Both the position numbers and the translations under genes were made by a program. DNA of 6,536 nucleotides from contig CAPNGW010000136.1 of NCBI GenBank assembly GCA_948665105.1, positions 1 through 6,536 of the forward strand, in the 5' to 3' direction. Source of the stretch: an uncultured Lachnospiraceae bacterium. Its GTDB lineage: Bacteria; Bacillota; Clostridia; Lachnospirales; Lachnospiraceae. Shown here piece by piece: positions 1-6,199 of the stretch (position 1 is its first letter; the number at the start of each line of letters is the position of its first letter). The notes below the pieces were generated by a model, which was not told the DNA's origin, ran no database searches, and worked only from the letters and a program-made list of their open reading frames with translations.

Positions 1-712
1 TGCCCTTGTGCTGGGACAGCCGCAGGGTGAAGGCCAGCACTGCTATGGATACCAGTACAATTCTTAAGGCAGCTGCCCGGGCGCTTCCGGTCTCATACCC
101 CTTTTTCACGCGCTCCCGTCTTGCCCGAAGCTGAAAAAATATGTAAAGCCCCACAGCCAGAACCCCCGCCAGCAGACAGGTGAGGTTGAGAGACTTATTT
201 CCAAAAAAGTCCGGTATGTAACAGTTTGCTCCACCGCCAAAGAGGTTCACATACGTCTCCTGCTCCTTGATGGACACCGTCATCCCATCCAGCACCACAT
301 TGCTTAAGCCCCGAAAGACCAGCATTCCCGCCAGCGTCACGATAAAAGGCGGTACCCGCACAAAGGCAATCCAGAAGCCCTGCCAGGCCCCAATGAGAGT
401 CCCCACCAAAGCCATAAGGAAAACCGTCAGATACAGGTTCGCCTGAAAATTCACCATAAGCACTGCCCCCAAAGCCCCCACAAAGCACACCACAGAGCCC
501 ACCGACAAATCGATATTCCCCCCGGTCAAAATGCACAGAAGCATTCCCGTGGCCAGGATAAAAACATAGGCATTCTGGGAAATCAGACTGCTGACGTTCA
601 TGGGCAGTAAAATGGCGCCTCCGGTCCGCCAGGCAAAAAAGGAGGTTACGATTACCAGTACAATAATCATCGTATATTTCTTTATAATATCCGCATTTCT
701 AGTCTTTTCCAT
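1..712 (-). CDS. mmsB: Sugar ABC transporter permease, MmsB/GguB type (C-terminus beyond left edge)
   Basis: This is the membrane channel subunit of a CUT2-family importer for monosaccharides. Reading the minus strand from the ATG at 710-712 gives 237 uninterrupted codons to the window edge; family members are usually near 390 residues, so roughly the last 40% is missing. The translation is strongly hydrophobic, with likely membrane segments near residues 13-28, 46-64, 70-87, 92-118, 121-138, 178-196 and 216-233. The family motif GGNIDLSVGS is at residues 64-73 and PPFIVTLAGMLVFRG at 121-135. The start overlaps the last 14 bases of mmsA. Its AAGGAG ribosome site (complement of 719-724, 6 bases before the ATG) lies inside mmsA, which suggests translational coupling. 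The family is clear. The substrate is inferred from the ChvE-like partner, not from this protein. Confidence 0.93.
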   Translation of the reverse strand, partial: MEKTRNADIIKKYTMIIVLVIVTSFFAWRTGGAILLPMNVSSLISQNAYVFILATGMLLCILTGGNIDLSVGSVVCFVGALGAVLMVNFQANLYLTVFLMALVGTLIGAWQGFWIAFVRVPPFIVTLAGMLVFRGLSNVVLDGMTVSIKEQETYVNLFGGGANCYIPDFFGNKSLNLTCLLAGVLAVGLYIFFQLRARRERVKKGYETGSARAAALRIVLVSIAVLAFTLRLSQHKG

Positions 713-2306
713 GAGGTTCTCCTTCTTCCAACAAAATCCGCGCCATCACAGCCTCCTGGGTGGCTTCCCCGGCATCCAGCTCTCCCACTATTCTGCCTTC
801 ATTCATGATGTATATCCGATCGCTCATTCCCAGCACCTCCGGCAGTTCCGAGGAAATAAGAATCACCGACTTTCCCTCCGCCGCCAGCTGGTTGATAATA
901 CAGTAAATTTCATATTTAGCCCCCACGTCAATGCCCCGGGTAGGTTCATCCAGAATCAGTATGTCCGGTTCTGTGAACATCCACTTTGCCAGAAGCACCT
1001 TCTGCTGGTTCCCGCCGCTTAAGTTTCCTACATGCTGTTCCACGCCGGGACATTTGATATTCAGTTTCTCACGGTAGGACAAGGCCACGCCGTGCTCCTT
1101 TTCCTTATCAAAAATGCCGTAATGGCTCACTGCCTTGAGATTTGCCAGGGTGGTGTTGGTTTTGATGGAGCTATTGAGAATCAGGCCGTTCCCCTTCCTG
1201 TCCTCGGTGACATAGGCCAGCCTGTGTGAAATAGCATCCCGGACAGTGCGAAGGCGCACCGACTTCCCATTTAAGTAAAGGGCTCCGCTGATTTTTTGCC
1301 CATAGCTTTTCCCGAAAATACTCATGGCCAGCTCTGTCCGCCCTGCTCCCATCAGGCCCGAAATGCCCAGCACTTCACCCTCACGTACCGTGAGGCTTAC
1401 ATCATCCACCACCTTTCGTTCCGGGTACAGGGGATGGTGGACGGTCCAGTGCTGTATCTCCATCCGCACGGCCCCGGCCTTTGTTTTCTCCCGTTTCGGA
1501 AAACGGTCCGACAGCTCCCGGCCCACCATGCCTTTGATGATTCTGGCTTCTGTGACAGTATCCCCTTCTATGGCTGGGCTTGGAGTGGCGTCCTCATTCG
1601 GATGAAATGAGGCAGTGCTCCTTCCCTTATCCAGCGTCTCGATGGTGGCTCCGTCACGAAGGATGGTGATTTTATCCGCCACATAAGCGATCTCATTGAG
1701 CTTGTGGGAAATAAGAACGGAGGTCATCCCCTGCTGCTTTAGTTGCAACAGCAGATTTAACAGCGCTTTGGATTCCGCCTCATTCAGGGAGGCAGTGGGT
1801 TCATCCAGGATAAGAAGCTTGGCCTTCTTTGCCAGTGCTTTTGCAATTTCCACAAGCTGCTGCTTTCCCACGCCGATATCCTTGATTAAGGTCCGGGAGG
1901 AATCCTGTAAACCCACTGCTTTCAGCAGTTTTTCTGCTTGCCCATGGGTTTCCGTCCAGTTGATTCTAAGGCTGCTGCCACGTTCATTTCCCAGAAACAT
2001 ATTTTCCCCGATGGTCATGTAAGGAATTAAGGCCAGCTCCTGATGGATGATGACAATCCCCCTCTCCTCGCTGTCCCGGATGCCTCGGAATCGGCACAGC
2101 TCCTTTTCGTAAAATACCTCTCCCTGGTACGTGCCGTAAGGGTACACTCCGCTTAAGATGTTCATCAGCGTGGATTTCCCGGCGCCGTTCTCACCCACCA
2201 GAGCATGAATCTCTCCCTCCTGCACTTTTAAATTCACGTTATCAAGTGCTTTGACACCGGGAAATGTCTTGGTAATGTGTTTCATTTCCAGTATTGTTCC
2301 TGCCAT
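699..2306 (-). CDS. mmsA: Sugar ABC transporter ATP-binding protein, MmsA/GguA type, two fused ATPase domains
   Basis: This 535-residue cytoplasmic protein energises CUT2 sugar import by ATP hydrolysis. The first ATPase domain has Walker A GENGAGKS (38-45), a degenerate signature IGVGKQQ (144-150), Walker B LLILDEPT (164-171) and the switch histidine H201. The second has a degenerate Walker A, GLMGAGRT (317-324, Arg for Lys), the canonical signature LSGGNQQ (429-435), Walker B ILILDEPT (449-456), and Ser in place of the switch His (LISSE, 483-487). That asymmetry is usual for CUT2 ATPases. YVTEDRK (365-371) and RIIKGMVGR (255-263) also fit MmsA/GguA. Residues about 226-252, rich in Ser/Thr/Pro and acidic residues, look like an extra linker compared with family members I remember. 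The ATG at 2306 follows a GGGAGGG ribosome site (complement of 2311-2317). It lies downstream of chvE and overlaps mmsB. Confidence 0.95.
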   Translation of the reverse strand: MAGTILEMKHITKTFPGVKALDNVNLKVQEGEIHALVGENGAGKSTLMNILSGVYPYGTYQGEVFYEKELCRFRGIRDSEERGIVIIHQELALIPYMTIGENMFLGNERGSSLRINWTETHGQAEKLLKAVGLQDSSRTLIKDIGVGKQQLVEIAKALAKKAKLLILDEPTASLNEAESKALLNLLLQLKQQGMTSVLISHKLNEIAYVADKITILRDGATIETLDKGRSTASFHPNEDATPSPAIEGDTVTEARIIKGMVGRELSDRFPKREKTKAGAVRMEIQHWTVHHPLYPERKVVDDVSLTVREGEVLGISGLMGAGRTELAMSIFGKSYGQKISGALYLNGKSVRLRTVRDAISHRLAYVTEDRKGNGLILNSSIKTNTTLANLKAVSHYGIFDKEKEHGVALSYREKLNIKCPGVEQHVGNLSGGNQQKVLLAKWMFTEPDILILDEPTRGIDVGAKYEIYCIINQLAAEGKSVILISSELPEVLGMSDRIYIMNEGRIVGELDAGEATQEAVMARILLEEGEPHGKD

Positions 2307-2350
2307 TTTGCCCTCCCTGCCTGCGTTGTTTCACCAGGTATTTGCCGGAT

Positions 2351-2385
2351 ACAATAGAATCCACGCTCCAGGAGAATTCTATTGT
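2351..2385 (-). repeat. Inverted repeat in the chvE-mmsA gap (second stem-loop)
   Basis: ACAATAGAAT at 2351-2360 and its exact complement ATTCTATTGT at 2376-2385 form a 10-bp AT-rich stem with a 15-base loop. It lies between the GC-richer stem at 2400-2430 and the mmsA start. No T-run follows it on the minus strand, so it is more likely an RNA-stability or processing element than a full terminator. Confidence 0.55.
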
Positions 2386-2399
2386 CATGAATACAAAGC

Positions 2400-2430
2400 A
2401 GAACGGACAGTCACATTCTCTGCCCGTTCT
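2400..2430 (-). other. Stem-loop just after the chvE stop codon
   Basis: AGAACGGACAG (2400-2410) pairs with CTGCCCGTTCT (2420-2430) over 11 positions: ten Watson-Crick pairs and one that is G-U in the minus-strand transcript. The loop is 9 bases. The stem begins 17 bases after the chvE stop and is not followed by a U-tract, so transcription probably continues into mmsA. Stem-loops at this place in binding-protein operons (malE-malF is the classic case) protect the upstream message and allow more binding protein than transporter. That role is inferred here. Confidence 0.6.
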
Positions 2431-2447
2431 CCTCATTACAAAATCTC

Positions 2448-3608
2448 TTATTTCAACTGGTCTTCGGTGTAATACCCGGAATCAATCAAAAGCTCCACGT
2501 AATTGTCCTTGTCGGCAAACACCGGCTCGCACAGGTAGGAGGGAATCACCCCGGTGCCGTTGTCATATGTGGTGGTGTCATTGACGGGGGCCTCGCTGCC
2601 CTGCATAATGGCATCCACCATCTCCACCACCTTGGTGGCCAGGGTTCTGGTATCCTTGAAAATGGACATGGCCTGCTTGCCGTCAATCATATTTTTCACA
2701 TTGGCAATGTCACAGTCCTGACCGGTGATAATGGGCCAGTCGCCGGTGTAGTTGGCTTCCAGAGAATTCACCACCCCAAGGGCTGTGGAATCGTTGGAGC
2801 AAAGCACCGCATCCAGCTTTGTGCCGTCTGCATAGTTAGCTGATATAATGGCGTCCATCCGAGCCTGGGATGCCTCGGAGGCCCAGTTTGCCGTTGCAAC
2901 AGTTTCAAAGTCGGTCTGGCCGGATTTCACCACCAGCTTGCCGGAATCAATGTAGGGCTGTAATACATCCATGGCTCCGCCAAAGAAGTACCTGGCATTG
3001 TTGTCTCCCGGGTCACCGGTCACCAGCTCGATATTGAAGGGTCCGTCAGACGCATCTAAATTCAGCTGTGTTTTTATGTACTCGCCCTGCTTGCTTCCCA
3101 CCATGTAATTGTCGAAGGTTGCATAGTAGCTAACCGCATCGGAATTCATAATCAGACGGTCATAGGCAATCACCGGAATTTCCTTTTCTTTGGCCATTTC
3201 CAGTACTGTGCCCAGAGAATCGCCGTCGATGGAGGCAATCACCAAAAGCTCACAGCCGGAATTAATCATATTCTCAATCTGGGACACCTGTGTTGCAATG
3301 TCGTTGGAGGCGTACTGCAGGTCTACCTCATATCCGGCTTCCTTTAATTCTGCTTCCATATTGGTGCCGTCCTGATTCCACCTCTGCAAATCCTTGGTGG
3401 GCATGGCCACGCCGATTTTGCCGCCTCCTTGGGGCTCTTCCTGCCCCGAATCCTCTGTCGGTGTCTCATCCTTTGCAATCTCCCCGCTTTCTTCCTTTAC
3501 CTGTTTCTCCCCTTCTGTGGCGGTGGTGCCGACGGCAGAGCCGCAGCCTGCCAGCAGGGTCACTGCCAGAACGCCCGCAAGTATCACGCCCGGTAATTTT
3601 CTTTTCAT
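2448..3608 (-). CDS. chvE: ChvE-like sugar-binding lipoprotein of the mmsA/mmsB importer
   Basis: This is the extracellular substrate-binding lipoprotein that delivers a monosaccharide to the MmsB/MmsA transporter. The chosen ATG at 3606-3608 (386 aa) has a GGAGG ribosome site 8 bases upstream (complement of 3617-3621) and begins a signal peptide: MKRK, a hydrophobic core, then lipobox LLAGC with Cys22 as the lipidated residue. The in-frame start 32 codons upstream would bury this signal and is rejected. Residues 23-63 are a Glu/Lys/Thr-rich tether. The periplasmic-binding-protein type 1 fold follows, with blocks matching Agrobacterium ChvE as I remember it: GVAMPTK (66-72), QIENMI (110-115), VIASIDG (123-129), VIAYDRLI (146-153), YYATFDN (161-167), GPFNIEL (189-195), GQD (296-298), IFKDTR (316-321) and a terminal EDQLK. 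It is first in the operon. The exact sugar cannot be read from sequence; xylose, arabinose, glucose or galactose are plausible. Confidence 0.95.
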   Translation of the reverse strand: MKRKLPGVILAGVLAVTLLAGCGSAVGTTATEGEKQVKEESGEIAKDETPTEDSGQEEPQGGGKIGVAMPTKDLQRWNQDGTNMEAELKEAGYEVDLQYASNDIATQVSQIENMINSGCELLVIASIDGDSLGTVLEMAKEKEIPVIAYDRLIMNSDAVSYYATFDNYMVGSKQGEYIKTQLNLDASDGPFNIELVTGDPGDNNARYFFGGAMDVLQPYIDSGKLVVKSGQTDFETVATANWASEASQARMDAIISANYADGTKLDAVLCSNDSTALGVVNSLEANYTGDWPIITGQDCDIANVKNMIDGKQAMSIFKDTRTLATKVVEMVDAIMQGSEAPVNDTTTYDNGTGVIPSYLCEPVFADKDNYVELLIDSGYYTEDQLK

Positions 3609-3897
3609 ACGAATATCCTCCTTTTTGCTGCTGTGGAAATCTTGTCCCACTTTTTGCAGTCTGTAACAATATATATGTGAACCTATGGGAATATATTCCA
3701 ACAATCTTATTTTTTATATATGAAAAGCTCTTGCATATAGGGGATGGGAAATGGCTGCTTATCATTTTGCAACATTCCGAAGACATCCCACAGCAACCGG
3801 ATGATTTGGCTGGGACAGACATCCGAAAAAGATAGTGGAGGGCAGGTTTTTGTGGACGATACTGCCCGACAATATTAATATAGAAGGAGGCAAACTT
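3609..3897. promoter_or_regulatory. Divergent control region between chvE and the coiled-coil gene pair
   Basis: These 289 bases must hold the start signals for the leftward sugar operon and the rightward gene pair. The chvE-proximal part (about 3661-3725) is very AT-rich. The other part holds short G/C-rich inverted repeats: GGGATG/CATCCC (3741-3746, 3784-3789), CGGATG/CATCCG (3798-3803, 3820-3825) and GGGCAG/CTGCCC (3840-3845, 3862-3867). I found no convincing -35/-10 pair on either strand. No protein-coding or tRNA signal is visible. Confidence 0.6.
3688..3699. promoter_or_regulatory. Perfect 12-bp palindrome, possible operator of the sugar operon
   Basis: GGAATATATTCC reads the same on both strands. 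It lies 80 bases upstream of the chvE start in the AT-rich part of the divergent region, where a regulator dimer could control the sugar operon. It does not resemble a CcpA cre site. The operator role is inferred from position and symmetry only. Confidence 0.35.
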
Positions 3898-4488
3898 ATG
3901 TCCATGAATATCAGTGGCAGCTATAATCCTTATAAAACCGATTATATGGAGCATCTAAAGGAAAAGCAGTCCCTTGACAGGGCGGAGAAAGCAAGGGAAG
4001 CAGCAAAGGAGTCAAGTGGTGTAAAAGCATCTGAGAAAACGCCAGTCCCCCAGGATGAATACATCAGCAGTGAAAAATCAGGCGCGAAACCTACTGGTCT
4101 GTACCGGGTGGGACAGGACGAGAATGGGAATCCAAAGGTGTTTTTTGATGATCCCGGCAAGGCCAAAAATGCAGAAGGGAAGGAACAGCCCAAAGTAAAT
4201 GAAGGTGGCCCAAAGGAAGACAAGGGCGACAGACAGCCCGAAGTAAATGGAGGTAATCCAGGAAATCCTTCGGAGAAATGCCTGGCCAATACAGATAAGG
4301 TGGACAGGGAAATTAAGCAGCTGAAGGAGAAGATGCGAAAGCTACAGCAGCAGATAGCGTCAGCTTCTGAGGATGAAGCCAAGGTAAAAGAGCTGGAGCA
4401 AAAGCTGGCACAGGTGGAGCAGGAACTAAGCAGGAAGGATAATGATGCATACAGGCGTTCGCATACCTCTTTTACGGATATGAAATAA
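3898..4488 (+). CDS. Unrecognised hydrophilic coiled-coil protein with FlxA-like C-terminus
   Basis: I do not recognise a defined function for this 196-residue protein. The ATG at 3898 is chosen because AAGGAGG (3884-3890) precedes it by 7 bases; the longer in-frame start at 3835 has no such site. There is no signal peptide or membrane segment. The parts in order are a short N-terminal block ending NPYKTDYMEHLKEKQ (10-24), a charged helix (25-45), a conserved-looking block around DEYISSEKSG and GLYRVGQDENGNPK (53-80) ending FFDDP (82-86), a Gly/Pro/Asn/Lys low-complexity stretch (88-127) with an internal duplication, and a coiled coil at about 134-180 in the style of FlxA-like proteins. The next gene begins 40 bases downstream and is probably co-transcribed. 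A flagellar or cell-envelope link is only a guess from the FlxA-like coil. Confidence 0.85.
   Translation: MSMNISGSYNPYKTDYMEHLKEKQSLDRAEKAREAAKESSGVKASEKTPVPQDEYISSEKSGAKPTGLYRVGQDENGNPKVFFDDPGKAKNAEGKEQPKVNEGGPKEDKGDRQPEVNGGNPGNPSEKCLANTDKVDREIKQLKEKMRKLQQQIASASEDEAKVKELEQKLAQVEQELSRKDNDAYRRSHTSFTDMK
4186..4260 (+). repeat. In-frame imperfect duplication inside the coiled-coil gene
   Basis: Two 27-base copies (4186-4212 and 4234-4260) match at 22 of 27 positions by eye and are offset by 48 bases, exactly 16 codons. They encode QPKVNEGGP and QPEVNGGNP in the low-complexity linker. The in-frame spacing suggests slippage or duplication that lengthened the linker without breaking the gene. Confidence 0.65.
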
Positions 4489-4528
4489 AACACCATTTTT
4501 AAGAATTTGGTAGAAGGGAGGAAAATAT

Positions 4529-5044
4529 ATGATGCATGCGAAAACAATGGAAGGACTTGTAGGGGCAAGGACCAATATGGACCTGCTCAATACTCCCTTC
4601 AGAGTCTTTAAGGACGCCAGACGCAGAGGTGATTTGGCAACCATGGAGAGAGCCATGGAATATGTCAATGACTTCTCCGGCAAGGCTTCGGAATATGAGG
4701 CAAAGGCCCAGGAAGGCATGGAGGAGGACGCAAAGGAGGCAAAAGAGCAAGCCAGGTCAGCCCGTGAGGAGGCCATCCAAAAACGCAGGGAGGAACGCCA
4801 GGAACTGGAAAAAAGGATAGAGGAAAGCAGGAGTCAGAAGGCCGATACGGTTGAGATCAGTGAAGACGGCAGGACAGAATTGGACGGAAATACCAATTTG
4901 GAGCAAACTGATTCAGACGGGGACGTGTCTTTGGAAATGACAGAGAATCCTCTGAAGATGGAGCCGATAATCTACACGAAAACAGGTGTTGGACAAAGCC
5001 ATGCCGGGATTGGGGCCGGCACAACTATTTCTGTGTCTGTATGA
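4529..5044 (+). CDS. Unrecognised charged helical protein, partner of the preceding gene
   Basis: This is a 171-residue protein of unknown function. The ATG at 4529 has GGGAGG (4516-4521) 7 bases upstream; a second ATG follows immediately at 4532 but is less well spaced. There is no signal peptide or membrane segment. Residues 1-50 (including TRTN-like ARTNMDLLNTPFRVFKDARR and RGDLATMERAMEYVNDFSG) look like a folded helical domain. Residues 51-104 form one long, highly charged Glu/Lys/Arg/Ala helix or coiled coil. Residues 106-140 are acidic and probably disordered. The C-terminus has a short conserved-looking strand, EPIIYTKTG (145-153), and ends in TTISVSV. It lies 40 bases after the FlxA-like gene on the same strand, and both contain long charged helices, so the two products may interact. 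That is inference. I saw no strong terminator after it. Confidence 0.82.
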   Translation: MMHAKTMEGLVGARTNMDLLNTPFRVFKDARRRGDLATMERAMEYVNDFSGKASEYEAKAQEGMEEDAKEAKEQARSAREEAIQKRREERQELEKRIEESRSQKADTVEISEDGRTELDGNTNLEQTDSDGDVSLEMTENPLKMEPIIYTKTGVGQSHAGIGAGTTISVSV

Positions 5045-5083
5045 AAAGCCCTTTTTTGCATCGGCATCGTGAAAAGAAATATT

Positions 5084-5095
5084 TCAAAATTTTGA
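5084..5095. promoter_or_regulatory. AT-rich perfect palindrome directly upstream of the -35 box
   Basis: TCAAAATTTTGA is a perfect 12-bp palindrome ending 7 bases before the TTGACA box. It could serve as an UP element through its A/T tracts or as a binding site for a dimeric regulator. Only position and symmetry support this. Confidence 0.3.
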
Positions 5096-5102
5096 GAAAT
5101 TA

Positions 5103-5131
5103 TTGACAGTGTCCGGCTGTCCTGCTAAAAT
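5103..5131 (+). promoter_or_regulatory. Near-consensus vegetative (sigma-70/SigA) promoter
   Basis: TTGACA (5103-5108), a 17-base spacer and TAAAAT (5126-5131) match the consensus except for one base of the -10 box. Transcription would start near 5138, about 210 bases before the Rpn-family start codon, giving an unusually long leader. It is the only strong promoter I can see in the window. Confidence 0.75.
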
Positions 5132-5141
5132 AAATTTACAT

Positions 5142-5347
5142 ATCAGGGCAATTCATTTACCGTTTCGGTAAGAAATCCCCATATGAATCAAACTGAACAC
5201 ACGGTGGGGGTTATGAAACGGAATGAGGCGGACATCTATCCTGCCTGATTGTTTCTTCTTTCACCGATAATTAAAATTTCCGTGTATATGTCTGGATATT
5301 CAGAAAGAATCCGGCAATACACAAGGTGTAATGAAAGGAGAAGCTAC
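5142..5347 (+). promoter_or_regulatory. Structured 5' leader of the Rpn-family gene, possible RNA switch
   Basis: Several helices can be paired by eye. A closing stem joins 5142-5150 to 5242-5249 with one bulged G. Fold 1 has ATTCAT (5151-5156) with ATGAAT (5183-5188), enclosing the hairpin TTACCG-TTT-CGGTAA (5157-5171). Fold 2 has CCGTTTC (5160-5166) with GAAACGG (5215-5221), enclosing AATCCCC (5174-5180) with GGGGGTT (5206-5212, one G-U). The two folds exclude each other. Further down, CTTCTTTCA (5255-5263) can pair with TGAAAGGAG (5332-5340), hiding the ribosome site of the gene at 5348. I do not recognise a known riboswitch class, and the c-di-GMP-I core is absent. A regulatory role is inferred from geometry; no energy calculation was made. 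Confidence 0.45.
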
Positions 5348-6199
5348 ATGGTAAAAAGAAAATTGGATGAATTGAACCTTTTAGATGATTTTTTGTTCGG
5401 TTCTGTCGTATCCTATCCCGGAATTGGAGAGCAGTTTGCCCGAATTTTATTGCGGATTATTTTTCAAAAAGAATTTGGAAATCTGACGGTAATTTCTCAG
5501 AAAAATTATTATGGAACTGATACCGATAAGCATGGAGCCAGACTGGATGTGTATCTGGAGGAGGAATTGTCAAAGGATTCTCTGGAAAATGCAACTATCT
5601 ATGATGTAGAGCCGGAAAAGAAAGATTCTGAAAAAGTTTTAGCGTCTCTGCCGAAACGAGTTCGCTTTTATCACGCAAAAATTGATTCGGAAAATCTAAA
5701 ATCCGGCAAGAATTATCACACACTAAAAAATGTGATTATCATTTTAATAACGCCCTACGATCCATTCAGGTTAAATCGAATGGTTTACACCATACAAAAC
5801 GGCTGTGTGGAGGAACCACAGATGCCTTATAATGACGGAGCCAAAACCTTATTTCTCTACACGAAGGGTACAGCTGGAAATCCGCCTGAAGAACTAAGGC
5901 AGTTACTTTTGTATTTTGAAGATACCAAAGAAGCCAATGCCAGTAATGAAAGCTTAAAAGAAATTCAATCCATGGTCGAAACTGTAAAACAGGACAAGGA
6001 GGTGTCAATCGGTTATATGAAATCATTTGAGAGAGAAGCATTCCTGCTGGATCAGGGTCGCGAGGAGGGCAGAGAGGAAGAAAGGGCCAATACGGAACGG
6101 GAACGTAAAATTGCTGCCCGGGAGCGGAAACGCGCAGAAGCCGCAGAGGAAGAAAACCGACTTCTTAGAGAAGAACTGCAACGGCTAAAAAGGCTGTAA
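5348..6199 (+). CDS. Rpn-family PD-(D/E)XK nuclease / putative transposase protein
   Basis: Known Rpn proteins are DNA endonucleases that promote RecA-independent recombination, and the family was first labelled as a transposase. This 283-residue member starts at the ATG at 5348, with AAAGGAG (5334-5340) 7 bases upstream; an upstream TTG at 5249 lacks a comparable site. Family features are LLDDFLFGSV (11-20), GARLDVYLE with Asp67 (63-71), YDVEPEKKD (85-93) as the second catalytic strand, LPKRVRFYHAKID (101-113), ITPYDPF (134-140) and MVYTIQN (145-151). The usual Glu-X-Gln/Lys of that strand reads Glu88-Pro-Glu90 here, so activity is uncertain. Residues 237-283 (QGREEGREEE onward) form the highly charged coiled-coil tail typical of the family. 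The gene looks AT-richer than atpC and the sugar operon, consistent with horizontal acquisition. Its last codons lie within the inverted repeat that follows. Confidence 0.88.
   Translation: MVKRKLDELNLLDDFLFGSVVSYPGIGEQFARILLRIIFQKEFGNLTVISQKNYYGTDTDKHGARLDVYLEEELSKDSLENATIYDVEPEKKDSEKVLASLPKRVRFYHAKIDSENLKSGKNYHTLKNVIIILITPYDPFRLNRMVYTIQNGCVEEPQMPYNDGAKTLFLYTKGTAGNPPEELRQLLLYFEDTKEANASNESLKEIQSMVETVKQDKEVSIGYMKSFEREAFLLDQGREEGREEERANTERERKIAARERKRAEAAEEENRLLREELQRLKRL

Noticed and set aside
195..536. 113-residue minus-strand open frame with Gly/Cys-rich translation
   Set aside because: It lies in another frame of the permease gene that runs uninterrupted from 712 to the left edge; the permease frame has clear membrane segments and the NIDLSVGS motif.
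3609..3704. Extended N-terminus of the sugar-binding protein (32 extra residues)
   Set aside because: It would place the lipoprotein signal in the interior, and the internal ATG at 3608 has a well-spaced GGAGG.
3942..4568. 208-residue minus-strand open frame opposite the FlxA-like gene
   Set aside because: Its Ser/Phe/Leu-rich translation is the typical antisense image of Lys/Glu-rich coding sequence, and it has no family motif.
5044..5058. AAAAGCCCTTTTTT after the second coiled-coil gene as a terminator
   Set aside because: The possible stem is only 4-5 A/T-rich pairs with a 2-4 base loop, too weak for an intrinsic terminator.
5143..5180. c-di-GMP-I (GEMM) riboswitch, suggested by CAGGGCAA near the promoter
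   Set aside because: The conserved GACGCAAAGC core and the tetraloop-receptor pattern of that class are missing.
5183..5248. 21-codon open frame in the Rpn leader (ATG to TGA), possible leader peptide
   Set aside because: It has no Shine-Dalgarno sequence at a usable distance and its bases are better explained by the predicted helices; translation cannot be supported from sequence alone.
5262..5270. CCGATAA at 5264-5270 as a flagellar sigma-28 -10 element
   Set aside because: No TAAA-type -35 lies about 15 bases upstream, and the strong vegetative promoter at 5103 already accounts for the gene.
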